45,287 nucleotides of DNA from Gammaproteobacteria bacterium (GTDB lineage Bacteria > Pseudomonadota > Gammaproteobacteria > Ga0077536), in contig JADLEV010000087.1 of the NCBI GenBank assembly GCA_020845935.1, positions 1 to 45,287 of the forward strand, given 5' to 3'. The notes beneath the pieces were generated by a model. The model saw nothing but the letters and a program-made list of their open reading frames with translations, searched no databases and was not told the DNA's origin. A program made the translations under genes and the position numbers. Below, piece by piece: positions 18,914-29,329 of this stretch. Each line of letters starts with the position of its first letter. The stretch's first letter is position 1.

Positions 18914-20716
18914 ATGACCCGGCAATCCGTACTCGATCGCCTGCCCGAAGCGCCGTGGCCACCCGGCAGCGAGCCGGGCCTCGTGCTGTTGCGCGTGACG
19001 CCGAGCGAGCGCCCGTCGATCTGGCTCGCGCTGTCCGCGCCGGAGCGGATCCTGTGCACCGATGACATCACGCAAGTGCGGCCGTTGCTTGCCGAAGCCG
19101 AAGCCGCGGCGCGGGACGGCTGCATCGTCGCTGGCTTGCTCCGCTATGAAGCGGCACCGGCATTCGATCCGGCACTGTGCGTGCATCACTCTGGCGCAGG
19201 CCCATTGCTCTGGTTCGGCGTCTATCGCAAGGCGCATCGCGTCGTGCCGATGCCGGTGGTCAATGGCGACGCCGCGATTGCCGATCTCCGCTGGTCGGCA
19301 TCGATGCAGGAGCCGGAGTATTGCGCCGCGATCGCGCGCATAAAGGAATACATCGCCGCGGGTGACACCTATCAGGTGAACTACACGTTGCGCCTCAGTG
19401 CGGCCTTCCGCGGCGATCCGCTGGCGCTGTTCGGGTGTCTGGTCGCGGCACAACCGAAGTGCTACGGCGCCTATCTCGATTGCGGCGACGAGGTGATTTG
19501 TTCGGTATCGCCGGAGTTGTTCTTCCGGCTCGATGGGGACCATCTGACGTTCAAGCCGATGAAGGGCACGGTCCGGCGGGGCCCGTACGCGGTGCCTGAC
19601 GCGGCGCAGGCGCGGTGGTTGCGCGCCTCGCCGAAGAATCGCGCCGAGAACCTGATGATTGTCGACATGATCCGCAACGACGCTTCGCGCATCGCGGAAC
19701 CCGGCAGCGTCGCGGTGCCACGCCTGTTCGAGGTCGAGCGCTATCCGACGCTGTGGCAGATGACCTCGACCGTGACCGCACGTACCGATGCGTCGGTCGC
19801 GGCGATCCTCGACGCGACGTTTCCGTGTGCGTCGATCACCGGTGCACCGAAGGTGCGGACGATGCAGATCATTCACGAACTGGAAGCGACGCCGCGTGGC
19901 ATCTATACCGGTGCGATCGGTTACCTGGCACCGGAGCGCGAAGCGCAATTCAACGTTGCCATCCGCACCGTGGCGATCGATCGCGCCCGCGGCGAGGCGT
20001 GCTACGGCACCGGCGGCGGCATCGTCGCCGATTCCGAGGCAGTCGCGGAATACAACGAATGCCGCGCCAAGGGTCTGGTGCTGATCGCCGCGGCGCAGCC
20101 CTTCGCGTTACTGGAGACCTTGCGTTGGACGCCGAACGAAGGCTTTCACCTGCTGCGCGAACATCTCGATCGCCTGTCCGCATCGGCGGCGTATTTCGAT
20201 ATCTCGCTTGATGCCGCCGCAGTGCCAGCGGCGCTCGCGGCCGCGGTCGCGGGCAGTGACGGCGCGCAGCGGGTCAGGCTGTTGGTCGATCGGAGCGGGC
20301 GGATCAGTACGGAGACGCAACCGTTCACGCCGTCGGCCGCGACGAGCGTGCTCCGGGTGGCGCTGGCGCCGGAACCAATTTCGAGTTCGGACGTGTTCCT
20401 GTATCACAAGACGACGCGGCGCGCGGTGTACGAAGCGGCGCGCGCGGCCCGACCGGATTGCGATGAGGTGCTGCTGTGGAACGAACGCGGCGAGCTGACC
20501 GAATTCACGACCGGCAATCTGCTCGTCCAACGCGGCGCGACCACGATCACGCCACCACACTCGTGCGGACTGCTGGCCGGTACCGAACGCCGCGCATTGC
20601 TCGATCGCGGCGAATTGCACGAGGCCGTGATCCACCGCGACGAGTTGCCGGCGTGCGATGCGCTCTATTTCATCAACTCGGTGCGCGGCCGGATCCGCGT
20701 TCAGGTGATCACATGA
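18914..20716 (+). CDS. pabB: Aminodeoxychorismate synthase component I fused to 4-amino-4-deoxychorismate lyase
   Basis: A 600-residue fusion for p-aminobenzoate (folate) synthesis. It joins PabB (residues about 1-400), which aminates chorismate, to a PabC-like PLP lyase (about 405-600). In PabB, PMKGT (Lys217) has the lysine that separates PabB from anthranilate synthase, and ENLMIVDMIRND, SITGAPK and the C-terminal YGTGGGIV are also present. The second half has the class IV aminotransferase signatures ELTEFTTGNLLV and LYHKTTRR, with the likely PLP lysine in the latter. ATG 18914 is favoured over an upstream in-frame ATG inside tadA. The stop overlaps pncC (ATGA). The glutaminase PabA is not here. 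Confidence 0.93.
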   Translation: MTRQSVLDRLPEAPWPPGSEPGLVLLRVTPSERPSIWLALSAPERILCTDDITQVRPLLAEAEAAARDGCIVAGLLRYEAAPAFDPALCVHHSGAGPLLWFGVYRKAHRVVPMPVVNGDAAIADLRWSASMQEPEYCAAIARIKEYIAAGDTYQVNYTLRLSAAFRGDPLALFGCLVAAQPKCYGAYLDCGDEVICSVSPELFFRLDGDHLTFKPMKGTVRRGPYAVPDAAQARWLRASPKNRAENLMIVDMIRNDASRIAEPGSVAVPRLFEVERYPTLWQMTSTVTARTDASVAAILDATFPCASITGAPKVRTMQIIHELEATPRGIYTGAIGYLAPEREAQFNVAIRTVAIDRARGEACYGTGGGIVADSEAVAEYNECRAKGLVLIAAAQPFALLETLRWTPNEGFHLLREHLDRLSASAAYFDISLDAAAVPAALAAAVAGSDGAQRVRLLVDRSGRISTETQPFTPSAATSVLRVALAPEPISSSDVFLYHKTTRRAVYEAARAARPDCDEVLLWNERGELTEFTTGNLLVQRGATTITPPHSCGLLAGTERRALLDRGELHEAVIHRDELPACDALYFINSVRGRIRVQVIT

Positions 20717-21201
20717 TTGACGATGAGGAAATCCTCGCACTCGCGCGCCGACTCGGCGCGGCAATGACTGCGCGCGGCTGGAAACTGGTGACCGCGGAAT
20801 CCTGCACCGGCGGCTGGGTATCGGCAGCGGTGACCGCAATCCCCGGCAGTTCCGACTGGTTCGACCGCGGTTATGTCGTCTATTCCTACGCCGCCAAGGA
20901 AGATCTGCTCGGCGTCGCGGCGGAAAGCATCCGCCGCCACGGCGCGGTCAGCGACATCGTCGTAGGCGAAATGCTCACCGGCGCGCTGCGCGGCAGCGGC
21001 GCGCAACTCGGCGTCGCCATCAGCGGCATCGCCGGCCCGACCGGCGGATCGCCGAAGCGTCCTGTCGGCACCGTGTGCTTCGCCTTTGGCGGCAGCGACG
21101 GCGAACGTGTTGTCGAAACCTGTTTGTTCGACGGCGATCGCCAGGCAATCCGGCGGCAAGCGGTGATGCACGCCCTGGCGGGATTGCTGGCGAGGTGTTG
21201 A
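20713..21201 (+). CDS. pncC: Nicotinamide-nucleotide amidohydrolase (CinA C-terminal family)
   Basis: A 162-residue stand-alone CinA C-terminal domain protein (PncC/YgaD type) that hydrolyses NMN to nicotinate mononucleotide in pyridine-nucleotide recycling. Motifs are TAESCTGG near residue 28, FDRGYVVYSYAAKEDLLGV, and GIAGPTGGSPKRPVGTV. The ATG overlaps the pabB stop by 4 nt. Genes of this family often sit next to recA in gammaproteobacteria, as here. Confidence 0.92.
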   Translation: MIDDEEILALARRLGAAMTARGWKLVTAESCTGGWVSAAVTAIPGSSDWFDRGYVVYSYAAKEDLLGVAAESIRRHGAVSDIVVGEMLTGALRGSGAQLGVAISGIAGPTGGSPKRPVGTVCFAFGGSDGERVVETCLFDGDRQAIRRQAVMHALAGLLARC

Positions 21202-21205
21202 GGCC

Positions 21206-21721
21206 ATGCCGCGGCTGTTCTTCGCGTTGTGGCCAGATGATGAGGTTCGCGCGGCGGTCGCCGAGGTCGCAAATGAGGTGCGCCTTGCGTCCGGACGCCG
21301 GGTGCCGGCGGCCAACTATCATGTGACGCTCGCGTTTCTCGGCGACGTCGATGACGACATCACGGCCGCGGCGTTGGCGCTTGGCGAGACCATCGCCGGT
21401 ACACCGTTTACGTTCACACTCGATCGCCTCGGCTGGTGGCGGGGACCGGCGGTCGCCTGGTTTGCACCGGGGGAGCCACCGTCACCGCTTGTCGACCTGG
21501 CACGTGTTCTCGGCGCCGCGCTGCGCCGCGTCGGACTGCCGGCCGAGTCCGGGAGCTACCGGCCGCATCTGACCGTGGCGCGCAAGGTCGCAGCACCTCC
21601 AAGGTTGGATCATGCGTTCGCGGTGCACTGGCGGGTCGCGGCGATGGCACTGGTTGCATCGCGCGCAGGCCCGGACGGTTCCCGCTACGAGCCGGTCGCA
21701 ACGTGGCGCTGGCGGGACTGA
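21206..21721 (+). CDS. thpR: RNA 2',3'-cyclic phosphodiesterase ThpR (LigT family)
   Basis: A 171-residue 2H phosphoesterase. The two HxTx motifs are HVTLAFLGD and HLTVARK, which define the active site opening cyclic phosphates on RNA. It has the PRLFFALWPDD N-terminus typical of ThpR. It starts 4 nt after pncC and ends 119 nt before recA. Confidence 0.92.
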   Translation: MPRLFFALWPDDEVRAAVAEVANEVRLASGRRVPAANYHVTLAFLGDVDDDITAAALALGETIAGTPFTFTLDRLGWWRGPAVAWFAPGEPPSPLVDLARVLGAALRRVGLPAESGSYRPHLTVARKVAAPPRLDHAFAVHWRVAAMALVASRAGPDGSRYEPVATWRWRD

Positions 21722-21804
21722 TTCGCGGGGTGTGGCACGAATCATCTGTGCGATAATGCCGCGCGCGGAATTACCGCAATATGGTTCACCAAAATATCGA
21801 TTCT

Positions 21805-21820
21805 GCCTCGCAGGCGAGGC
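21805..21820 (+). other. Hairpin in the recA leader
   Basis: GCCTCG (21805-21810) pairs with CGAGGC (21815-21820) around a CAGG loop, 20 nt before the recA ATG. A GATAAT-like -10 box lies at 21752-21757, so the hairpin would be in the transcript leader. No T-run follows. Its role, if any, is unknown. Confidence 0.45.
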
Positions 21821-21840
21821 CACATCACGAGGACGAGCAA

Positions 21841-22881
21841 ATGGATGACAACAGAAAGAAAGCGCTAGGAGCGGCGCTGGCGCAAATCGAAAAGCAGTTC
21901 GGCGCAGGCTCGGTGATGCGCATTGGCGATGCCAATGCGATCAAGGATGTCGAGGCGATTTCCACCGGCTCGCTGTCGCTGGATATCGCGCTCGGGATCG
22001 GTGGCTTGCCGCGCGGCCGGGTCGTCGAGATTTTCGGCCCGGAATCTTCGGGCAAGACCACGGTCGCGCTGCACGTCGTCGCCGAAACACAGAAAATGGG
22101 CGGGACTGCGGCGTTCATCGACGCCGAGCATGCGTTGGACCTGCAATACGCGGAAAAACTGGGCGTCAAGACTGATGACCTGCTGGTATCCCAACCCGAT
22201 ACCGGCGAGCAGGCGCTTGAAATCGCCGACATGCTGGTGCGTTCCGGCGCGGTCGATTTGATCGTGATCGACTCGGTGGCGGCCCTCACGCCGAAGGCGG
22301 AAATCGAAGGTGACATGGGCGACAGCCATGTCGGCCTGCAAGCCCGGCTGATGTCGCAGGCGCTGCGCAAGCTGACCGCGAACATCAAGCGGGCGAATGC
22401 GCTCGTCATCTTCATCAACCAGATCCGGATGAAGATCGGCGTGATGTTCGGCAATCCGGAGACGACCACCGGCGGCAACGCGTTGAAATTCTATGCGTCG
22501 GCTCGGCTCGACATCCGCCGCATCGGCTCGGTCAAGCGTGGCGACGAGATCGTCGGCAGCGAGACCCGCGTCAAGGTGGTGAAGAACAAGGTGGCGCCAC
22601 CATTCCGCCAGGCGGAATTCGATATCCTCTACGCCGAAGGCATTTCCCGCGAGGGCGAAATCATCGAACTCGGCGTCCAGCACGGACTGATCGACAAGAC
22701 CGGCTCCTGGTATACCTATCAGGGCGAGCGGCTGGGGCAGGGCAAGGACAACGCCCGCAACTTTCTCGCCGAGCATCCCGATCTCGCCGCGGGCATCGAA
22801 GCGGCCATCCGGGAGCGGGCGCTGCCATCGCGAAGCGGACGCGGCGCATCGGCAACCGAAGCCATGGAGGTGGACGGCTGA
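21841..22881 (+). CDS. recA: Recombinase RecA
   Basis: A 346-residue RecA, the strand-exchange ATPase of homologous repair and coprotease for LexA. Walker A is GPESSGKTT (66-74). Other hallmarks are the [22 protein letters not shown] region with loop L1, MSQALRKLT, and the loop L2 stretch [28 protein letters not shown]. The ATG at 21841 has GAGG upstream and gives the usual N-terminus; an in-frame ATG at 21781 would add 20 atypical residues. No standard SOS box of the CTGT-N8-ACAG type was found upstream. recX overlaps the stop codon. Confidence 0.98.
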   Translation: MDDNRKKALGAALAQIEKQFGAGSVMRIGDANAIKDVEAISTGSLSLDIALGIGGLPRGRVVEIFGPESSGKTTVALHVVAETQKMGGTAAFIDAEHALDLQYAEKLGVKTDDLLVSQPDTGEQALEIADMLVRSGAVDLIVIDSVAALTPKAEIEGDMGDSHVGLQARLMSQALRKLTANIKRANALVIFINQIRMKIGVMFGNPETTTGGNALKFYASARLDIRRIGSVKRGDEIVGSETRVKVVKNKVAPPFRQAEFDILYAEGISREGEIIELGVQHGLIDKTGSWYTYQGERLGQGKDNARNFLAEHPDLAAGIEAAIRERALPSRSGRGASATEAMEVDG

Positions 22882-23330
22882 ACGAGGGCGAGGCGCCGCG
22901 CCTGCGTGCGGCGGCGCTGAACCTGCTTGCCCGGCGCGAGCACAGCCGCGACGAGTTGCGGCGTAAATTGCTCGCCAGCGGGTACAGTTCGGCATTCGTC
23001 GAAACGGAGCTCCATGCCCTTGCGACCGAAGGCTTGCAAAGCGACCGCCGTTACGGCGAAATCTATCTGGCACAGCGCGCCGCCCGTGGTTTCGGGCCCG
23101 AGCGAATTGCGCCCGAACTGCGGCAACGCGGGCTCGATCCGGAACAGGTGGATGAACTGATCGATGGTTGCGGAGTCGATTGGTGTCAGCGGGCGGCGCA
23201 GGTTCGCGCCAAGAAGTTTGGCGTGGCAGTGCCCGACGAGTTTCCCGAACGGGCGCGGCAGATACGATTTCTGGCTTATCGCGGCTTTGCCGGCGCGCAG
23301 ATCGATGCCGCGCTTGAGAGTGGCGAATGA
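22878..23330 (+). CDS. recX: Regulatory protein RecX (probable CTG start)
   Basis: RecX modulates RecA filaments. The protein is 150 residues if read from CTG at 22878. That codon overlaps the recA stop (CTGA) and has GGAGG at 22866-22870 at ideal spacing. No ATG, GTG or TTG lies in frame between the recA stop and a TTG at 22956, which would cut off the first conserved helix ([15 protein letters not shown]). The remainder has the RecX pattern: [36 protein letters not shown], and the C-terminal KKFG and [11 protein letters not shown]. The unusual start is an inference from the ribosome site and the conserved N-terminal helix. Confidence 0.9.
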   Translation: MNEGEAPRLRAAALNLLARREHSRDELRRKLLASGYSSAFVETELHALATEGLQSDRRYGEIYLAQRAARGFGPERIAPELRQRGLDPEQVDELIDGCGVDWCQRAAQVRAKKFGVAVPDEFPERARQIRFLAYRGFAGAQIDAALESGE

Positions 23331-23348
23331 TTCCACGACGTTGTCCGC

Positions 23349-25976
23349 ATGAACAGCAACGAAATCCGCAAGCGTTTTCTCGAGTTCTTTAACCGCCAGG
23401 GACACGCCATCGTCCCCAGCAGTTCGCTGATCCCGGGCGACGATCCGTCGTTGCTGTTCACCAACGCCGGGATGGTGCAGTTCAAGGATCTGTTCCTTGG
23501 GCTGGAACAACGCGACTATCGCCGCGCCGTGTCCAGCCAGCGTTGTGTCCGCGCCGGAGGCAAGCACAACGATCTGGAGAACGTTGGCTATACCGCGCGG
23601 CACCATACCTTCTTTGAAATGCTGGGCAACTTCAGCTTTGGCGATTACTTCAAGCGCGAGGCCATCACCTGGGCCTGGGAACTGTTGACCCAGGAGTTCG
23701 CGCTGCCGCCGGAGCGCCTGTGGATCACGGTCCACGAAAGCGATAACGAAGCCGAGGCGATCTGGCTGCAAAAGATCGGCGTTGATCCGGCGCGGTTCTC
23801 TCGATGTGGCGATGATTCCAATTTCTGGACCATGGGCAACACCGGCCCGTGCGGCCCGTGCACCGAAATCTTCTATGACCACGGCCCGCACATCGCCGGC
23901 GGCCCGCCGGGTTCGCCGGATGCCGATGGCGATCGTTACGTCGAAATCTGGAATCTCGTGTTCACGCAGTACGATCGCGATGAAGCCGGTACGCTGAACC
24001 CAATCCCGAAACCATCAGTCGACACCGGCATGGGGCTTGAGCGCGTGGCCGCGGTATTGCAGGGGGTCCACAGCAACTACGACATCGACCTGTTTCGCAA
24101 CCTGATGGGCGCGGTGTACGAGCTGGTGGGCAGTGAACGAATCGATCGGCAATCGGTGCAGGTGATCGCGGACCACATTCGCTCCTGCGCCTTCCTCGTG
24201 GCCGATGGTGTCATTCCTTCGAACGAGGGCCGCGGATACGTGCTGCGGCGCATCATCCGCCGAGCCTTGCGCCATGGTCACAAGCTCGGGCTGCACGAAC
24301 CGTTCTTCTTCCGTCTGGTGGCGACGTTGCAGCGGGAGATGGGAGTGGCTTACCCACTGCTGACCGAACGCCAGGCCGACATCGAGCAGATCTTGCGAGG
24401 CGAGGAGGAAAAATTCCGAGACACGCTGGCGCAAGGGTTGGTGCTACTCGAAGAGTCATTGGCGGCGGTGCAGGGCAAGGAGATCCCCGGGGAGGTCGTG
24501 TTCCGTCTGTACGATACGTATGGCTTTCCCGTCGACCTGACCGCCGACATCGCGCGGGAGCGTGGGCTCGGCGTCGATCACGCCGGTTTCGAGGCGGCGA
24601 TGCAGCAGCAGCGGGAGCGGGCGCGTGCCGCAAGCCGGTTTTCTGGCATCGATACCTCGGAGGCGATTCATGCTGACCGTCTCGCGCAACTGGCGGCACA
24701 AAGCCGGTTCACCGGATATGACGGCACCTCGGGCGCCGGGCAGGTGCTGGCACTGTTTCAGCATGGTCAGGAGATCGCGGAACTGGAGAGCGATGCTCCA
24801 GCAGTACTGATTCTCGACGCGACGCCGTTCTATGCCGCGAGCGGTGGCCAGGTCGGCGACCGCGGGGTCATCAAGGGGACTGCGCTGGAGTTCGAGGTCA
24901 CCGATACGCAACAGCAGGGCGGCGTGCACCTGCATTTCGGTCGCATGACTCATGGCCGGATACGCTGCGGCGATGGGGTAACGGCGACCGTCGAAGGCCC
25001 GCGTCGCGCCGCGATCAGGCGCAATCACTCGGCGACGCATCTGTTACATGCGGCGCTGCGCGCGGTACTTGGCAAGCATGTCACCCAGAAGGGCTCGCTG
25101 GTCGAGCCGGAGCGTCTGCGGTTCGATTTCGCGCATACGGCGCCGGTCACTCGCGCGGAGCTGGAGACGATCGAAGTGCTCGTCAATGAGCGGATCCGCG
25201 ACGACATTGAGGTCGAGTCTCGCACCATGGGGCAACAGGAAGCAATCGCGGCTGGGGCGTTGGCACTGTTCGGAGAGAAATACGGCGAGCAGGTTCGCGT
25301 ACTGCGCATGGGAACGTTTTCGACCGAGCTGTGCGGCGGTACCCATGTGTCCCGTAGCGGTGAAATTGGTCTGTTCAAGATTGTCAGCGAAAGCGGAATT
25401 GCCGCCGGAGTTCGCCGGATCGAGGCGTTAACCGGTGCCGCGGCGCTTGCCTACGTTGTCGCCCTGGAAAACCAGCGGCGTAGTCTCGCGGAGCGGCTGA
25501 AGACCTCACCGGAGGACCTCGACAGCCGGATCGACCAGGCGCTGACGCGGCTGCGTGATCAGGAAAAGGAAATAGAGCGACTGCGAGCCCAGCTTGCGCG
25601 CGGCGCCAGCGGCGATCTGGCGGCGCAGGCGGTCGAGGTGGCGGCGGGAATCAAGGTGATTGCCAGCGTCATTGATGGTGCGGACGCTGCGGCTTTGCGG
25701 ACCAGTGTCGATCGCCTGAAAGAGCAACTTGGCACGGGGATCGTCGTGCTCGCCGCAATCGATGGCGGTACGGTTCGTTTGGTCGCCGGAGTGACCAAGA
25801 ACCTTACCGGTCGGGTTTCAGCCGGGGTTCTGGTCAACTTCGTCGCCGGCCAGGTCGGTGGCAAGGGAGGGGGACGCGCTGATTTGGCACAAGCCGGTGG
25901 GGACAACCCGGCCCGGCTTGGCGAGGCGCTCGCCGCAGTTCCTGACTGGATCCGGGAGCAACTGGCAGATCCCTGA
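23349..25976 (+). CDS. alaS: Alanyl-tRNA synthetase
   Basis: A full-length 875-residue AlaS charging tRNA-Ala. The class II catalytic core (1-460) has the motif 1 region [17 protein letters not shown], motif 2 ([19 protein letters not shown]) and [11 protein letters not shown]. The editing domain has the zinc-site [12 protein letters not shown] (HxxxH) and CGGTH. The C-Ala domain ends with a Gly-rich [15 protein letters not shown]. It starts 18 nt after recX and is followed by lysC and csrA, the common gammaproteobacterial order. Confidence 0.98.
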   Translation: MNSNEIRKRFLEFFNRQGHAIVPSSSLIPGDDPSLLFTNAGMVQFKDLFLGLEQRDYRRAVSSQRCVRAGGKHNDLENVGYTARHHTFFEMLGNFSFGDYFKREAITWAWELLTQEFALPPERLWITVHESDNEAEAIWLQKIGVDPARFSRCGDDSNFWTMGNTGPCGPCTEIFYDHGPHIAGGPPGSPDADGDRYVEIWNLVFTQYDRDEAGTLNPIPKPSVDTGMGLERVAAVLQGVHSNYDIDLFRNLMGAVYELVGSERIDRQSVQVIADHIRSCAFLVADGVIPSNEGRGYVLRRIIRRALRHGHKLGLHEPFFFRLVATLQREMGVAYPLLTERQADIEQILRGEEEKFRDTLAQGLVLLEESLAAVQGKEIPGEVVFRLYDTYGFPVDLTADIARERGLGVDHAGFEAAMQQQRERARAASRFSGIDTSEAIHADRLAQLAAQSRFTGYDGTSGAGQVLALFQHGQEIAELESDAPAVLILDATPFYAASGGQVGDRGVIKGTALEFEVTDTQQQGGVHLHFGRMTHGRIRCGDGVTATVEGPRRAAIRRNHSATHLLHAALRAVLGKHVTQKGSLVEPERLRFDFAHTAPVTRAELETIEVLVNERIRDDIEVESRTMGQQEAIAAGALALFGEKYGEQVRVLRMGTFSTELCGGTHVSRSGEIGLFKIVSESGIAAGVRRIEALTGAAALAYVVALENQRRSLAERLKTSPEDLDSRIDQALTRLRDQEKEIERLRAQLARGASGDLAAQAVEVAAGIKVIASVIDGADAAALRTSVDRLKEQLGTGIVVLAAIDGGTVRLVAGVTKNLTGRVSAGVLVNFVAGQVGGKGGGRADLAQAGGDNPARLGEALAAVPDWIREQLADP

Positions 25977-26038
25977 GCCGCCAATCGTCGTATCATTTTT
26001 CCAAATCGCGCATAATATGGCCGTTTTTGGCTTGTTTA

Positions 26039-26063
26039 CCCCCTGTTTGCGGGGCCTATTTTT
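26039..26063 (+). terminator. Weak T-tailed hairpin between alaS and lysC
   Basis: CCCC (26039-26042) can pair with GGGG (26051-26054) around an 8-nt loop, followed by CCTATTTTT. The stem is only 4 bp, so this is a weak terminator at best. It sits where alaS transcription could end before lysC. Confidence 0.35.
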
Positions 26064-26085
26064 CTAAAATGGAATAGAATCCCGA

Positions 26086-27315
26086 ATGGCTCTTGTCGTT
26101 CATAAATATGGTGGTACTTCCGTTGGTAGTGTGGAACGTATTAGGCTAGTCGCCGAGCAGGTACGCAAAGCCAAGGAAAACGGCGATCGCTTGGTAGTGG
26201 TCGTTTCCGCGATGTCGGGTGAAACCGACCGCCTCCTCGGTTTGGCAAAGGCATTGGTGGAGCGCCCCAGCGGACGGGAACTGGACGTGTTGTTGGCTAC
26301 CGGTGAACAGGTCACCATCGCGCTGCTCGCGATTGCGTTGCAGGCCATCGGCGTCGACGCGGTGTCATATACGGGAGCCCAGGTTCGGATCCTGACTGAT
26401 GAAGCTCACAACAAGGCACGCATCCGGGAGATCGATGGCGATCGCGTTCACCGCGATCTGGCCAGCGGCAAAGTCGTTGTCGTTGCTGGCTTTCAGGGAG
26501 TGGACGAGAACGGCAACATCACAACCTTGGGCCGCGGCGGATCCGATACGACCGCGGTGGCGATGGCCGCAGCGCTCGCCGCTGATGAATGTCGGATTTA
26601 TACGGATGTCGATGGCGTGTACACGACGGACCCACGCATCGTGCCGAAGGCACGCCGTCTGGATGTCGTGACCTATGAAGAGATGTTGGAAATGGCGAGC
26701 CTTGGCGCCAAGGTGCTGCAAATCCGCTCGGTAGAGTTTGCCAGCAAGTACAACGTGCGCTTGCGCGTGTTGTCGTCGTTTGTGGATGGCCCGGGAACTT
26801 TGATAACGGCAGAGGACGAAGTAATGGAAGAAGCGGTGATCTCCGGTGTGACGTTGAATCGAGACGAAGCAAAACTGACCATTCTCGGCGTGTCGGATCG
26901 TCCGGGAATCGCGGCGACGATTCTCGGCCCGATTGCCGATGCGAACATTGAAGTCGACATGATCGTCCAGAACGTTGGTTCGGATGGCAATACGGATTTC
27001 ACCTTTACCGTGCATCGCAACGACTACAAGACGGCAATGGAGATTCTGCAACTTACTGCAGCGGAACTCGGCGCCAGCGGCGTGACCGGTGATAACACGA
27101 TCGTCAAGGTGTCGATTGTTGGCGTCGGCATGCGATCGCATGCCGGTCTGGCGAGCCGCATGTTTCGGGCGCTTGCCGAGGAAGGGATCAATATCCAGAT
27201 GATTTCGACGTCGGAGATCAAGGTCTCCGTGGTCGTCAACGAGAAGTACGCGGAACTGAGCGTGCGGACCCTGCACGATGCCTTCGGGTTGCATGACAAG
27301 TCTGCGGCGGCCTGA
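26086..27315 (+). CDS. lysC: Aspartate kinase
   Basis: A monofunctional aspartokinase of 409 residues. It phosphorylates aspartate as the first step to lysine, threonine and methionine. The N-terminal KYGGTSVG (7-14), the GRGGSDTTA phosphate loop and the YTDVDGVYTTDPR stretch are diagnostic. Two C-terminal ACT domains (about 265-405) should confer feedback by lysine/threonine. The ATG at 26086 has only a weak upstream ribosome site. No lysine riboswitch is seen in the 109-nt leader. Confidence 0.97.
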   Translation: MALVVHKYGGTSVGSVERIRLVAEQVRKAKENGDRLVVVVSAMSGETDRLLGLAKALVERPSGRELDVLLATGEQVTIALLAIALQAIGVDAVSYTGAQVRILTDEAHNKARIREIDGDRVHRDLASGKVVVVAGFQGVDENGNITTLGRGGSDTTAVAMAAALAADECRIYTDVDGVYTTDPRIVPKARRLDVVTYEEMLEMASLGAKVLQIRSVEFASKYNVRLRVLSSFVDGPGTLITAEDEVMEEAVISGVTLNRDEAKLTILGVSDRPGIAATILGPIADANIEVDMIVQNVGSDGNTDFTFTVHRNDYKTAMEILQLTAAELGASGVTGDNTIVKVSIVGVGMRSHAGLASRMFRALAEEGINIQMISTSEIKVSVVVNEKYAELSVRTLHDAFGLHDKSAAA

Positions 27316-27391
27316 CAGCGGCGGATAGAATCATAAAGATAGCCGACTGTTCAGGCATTAGGGGTAAGGACAGGTACAGGAGAAAACTACG

Positions 27392-27592
27392 ATGCTTATT
27401 TTGACCCGGAGAGTAGGCGAATCGCTGATGATTGGCGATGACGTCAATGTCACGGTGCTTGGTATCAAAGGCAATCAGGTGCGGATTGGCGTCAATGCCC
27501 CGCGCGATGTCGCGGTACATCGGGAAGAGATCTATCAACGGATCCAGCAGGAGGCGGAAGCGAAGGCCTCTGCCGGTACCGAAGTCGAGTGA
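27392..27592 (+). CDS. csrA: Carbon storage regulator CsrA
   Basis: A 66-residue RNA-binding global regulator that binds GGA motifs in mRNA leaders. The sequence is canonical: [18 protein letters not shown] at the start with the RNA-contacting Arg6, and [10 protein letters not shown] with Arg at the conserved position near 44. The AGGAG ribosome site is 8-12 nt upstream. It follows lysC by 76 nt as in many gammaproteobacteria. Its own leader contains an AGGA that could allow self-binding. Confidence 0.97.
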   Translation: MLILTRRVGESLMIGDDVNVTVLGIKGNQVRIGVNAPRDVAVHREEIYQRIQQEAEAKASAGTEVE

Positions 27593-27638
27593 TACCGTCC
27601 ACCAAATCGATGGGTTTCCCGTTCCCCGAACGAAACTG

Positions 27639-27664
27639 ACCGGCGAAGACTCAGCTTCGCCGGT
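27639..27664 (+). terminator. 10-bp hairpin downstream of csrA
   Basis: ACCGGCGAAG (27639-27648) pairs perfectly with CTTCGCCGGT (27655-27664) around a 6-nt loop. It lies 46 nt after the csrA stop. No U-tract follows, so it may be an mRNA-stabilising hairpin or a weak terminator rather than a classical one. Confidence 0.6.
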
Positions 27665-27838
27665 TGCGCGGCGTCTTGCGTTCCTACCTTGACCTCGCGG
27701 CTGCTTGCAGTCGCCGCCCCCACTATCCCTTCAGTTCCGAGCCCACGACCATTGTCGGACCGGGTGCTGGGCGTCTCCGCAATCGTGGTTACAATGGCGG
27801 TGGCGTCCAATTTCCTCCCACACTCAAGGAGCCAGTCG

Positions 27839-29308
27839 ATGTCACAGAGTGATGCAAGGCAGATGTACAGCAACGGGACCTGGGTAAATGGTGAAGGTGC
27901 CGTTTTTGATGATCTCAATCCCGCCAACGCCGGAATTTTCGCGCGGGTCACCGGTGCGACGCGCGCCGACATGCGGCGGGCGATCGAGGCGGCACATGCG
28001 GCGCAACCCGGGTGGGCGGCTTTGCCGCACACGGAACGCGCCCGTTACCTGCTGAAGATCGCGGATCTGATCGAAACCCGACAACAGGACCTGATTGCGC
28101 AACTTGTTGACGAAGCGGGATCCTGGGTTGGCAAAGCCGCCTTCGAAGCCGGTTATGCACCGGGCATCTTTCGCGCGGCGGCCGCTTCGGTCTACCAGAT
28201 GACCGGAGAGATTGTTCCTTCCGAACTCGGCAAGGTCAGCATGCTGATGCGCCAGCCGCTCGGCGTGGTCGGCGTGATTTCGCCGTGGAACTTTCCTTTG
28301 CTGCTCACCGGGAGGGGTTTTGCGACCGCGATGGCACTCGGCAATACCATCGTGCTCAAGCCTTCCGAGGAAAGCCCGGTAACCGGTGGTCTCGTCTACG
28401 CGGAACTCATGGAACAGGCCGGCCTGCCGCCCGGGGTCTTCAACGTCGTGACCTGCTCGCGGGAGCAGGTGAGCGAAGTGGGTGACGAACTGATCAGCAA
28501 TCCGCATGTCAAGGCAATCAGTTTTACCGGCTCCACCGCTGTCGGCCGAATTATCGGCGCGCGGGCGGGAGGGTTGCTGAAGAAGTGTTGTCTCGAACTG
28601 GGAGGCAAGGATGCATTGCTCGTGCTGGACGATGCCGATCTCGGTCTCGCCGTCAATGCGGCGACGTTCGGTACGTTCATGCACCAGGGCCAGATATGCA
28701 TGTCGGTGGAACGAATCATCGTCCATGAATCAATTGCCGCCGAATTCACCAGGCGCTTCGTGGCCAACGTCAGCAAGCTGCGTTATGGCGATCCGTGGGA
28801 CATGGGCAAGGTCATAGGTCCAATCATCAACGCGAAGCAGCTTGCCAAGATTGTTGATCAGGTGGAAGACGCGCGCGCCCGCGGTGCCAGGATCCTGCTT
28901 GGCGGTGCCAGCCATGGCCCGTACTTCGAACCTACCGTGATGACCGATGTCACTCGCGACATGAAGATATTCCGCGAGGAAAACTTCGGCCCGGTCGCCC
29001 CGATCCTGACTGCTACGAGCGACGACGAGGCGATCGCCATCGCCAATGATTCGGAATATGGGCTGTCGGCCGGCATCATCACACGCAACGAGGTGCGCGG
29101 TCTGGCCGTGGCGGCGCGGGTCGAAACCGGCATGGCACATGTCAACGACAGTTCGGTTAATGACGAGCCACACATCCCCTTTGGCGGCATCAAGAACAGC
29201 GGCCTGGGTCGTCACGGTGGCCGGCCGGCGATCGAGACGTTCACCGAATTGCGCTGGGTTACGGTTGATCGGGGCAGGCATTACCCGCCACCATTCGTGG
29301 AATCGTGA
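27839..29308 (+). CDS. NAD(P)-dependent aldehyde dehydrogenase (benzaldehyde/vanillin type)
   Basis: A 489-residue aldehyde dehydrogenase oxidising an aldehyde to its acid. The ATG at 27839 has AAGGA at 27826-27830; the upstream 50 in-frame residues look non-genic. The cofactor stretch is GVVGVISPWNFPLLL with LKPSEESP. The general-base Glu is in LELGGKDALL, the catalytic Cys at about 287 is in GQICMSVERI, and EENFGPVAP and PFGGIKNSGLGRHGG are present. The GQICM context and overall form resemble aromatic aldehyde dehydrogenases (benzaldehyde, vanillin), though the substrate is uncertain. It stands alone between csrA and a convergent gene. Confidence 0.9.
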   Translation: MSQSDARQMYSNGTWVNGEGAVFDDLNPANAGIFARVTGATRADMRRAIEAAHAAQPGWAALPHTERARYLLKIADLIETRQQDLIAQLVDEAGSWVGKAAFEAGYAPGIFRAAAASVYQMTGEIVPSELGKVSMLMRQPLGVVGVISPWNFPLLLTGRGFATAMALGNTIVLKPSEESPVTGGLVYAELMEQAGLPPGVFNVVTCSREQVSEVGDELISNPHVKAISFTGSTAVGRIIGARAGGLLKKCCLELGGKDALLVLDDADLGLAVNAATFGTFMHQGQICMSVERIIVHESIAAEFTRRFVANVSKLRYGDPWDMGKVIGPIINAKQLAKIVDQVEDARARGARILLGGASHGPYFEPTVMTDVTRDMKIFREENFGPVAPILTATSDDEAIAIANDSEYGLSAGIITRNEVRGLAVAARVETGMAHVNDSSVNDEPHIPFGGIKNSGLGRHGGRPAIETFTELRWVTVDRGRHYPPPFVES

Positions 29309-29329
29309 TCGTCGACGTCGCGGCCGGAT

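Noticed and set aside
21746..21761. LexA (SOS) box upstream of recA
   Set aside because: Only one CTGT half-site is present; the second half does not match ACAG at the right spacing.
25977..26085. Lysine riboswitch before lysC
   Set aside because: The 109-nt leader is too short and shows only a 4-bp hairpin.
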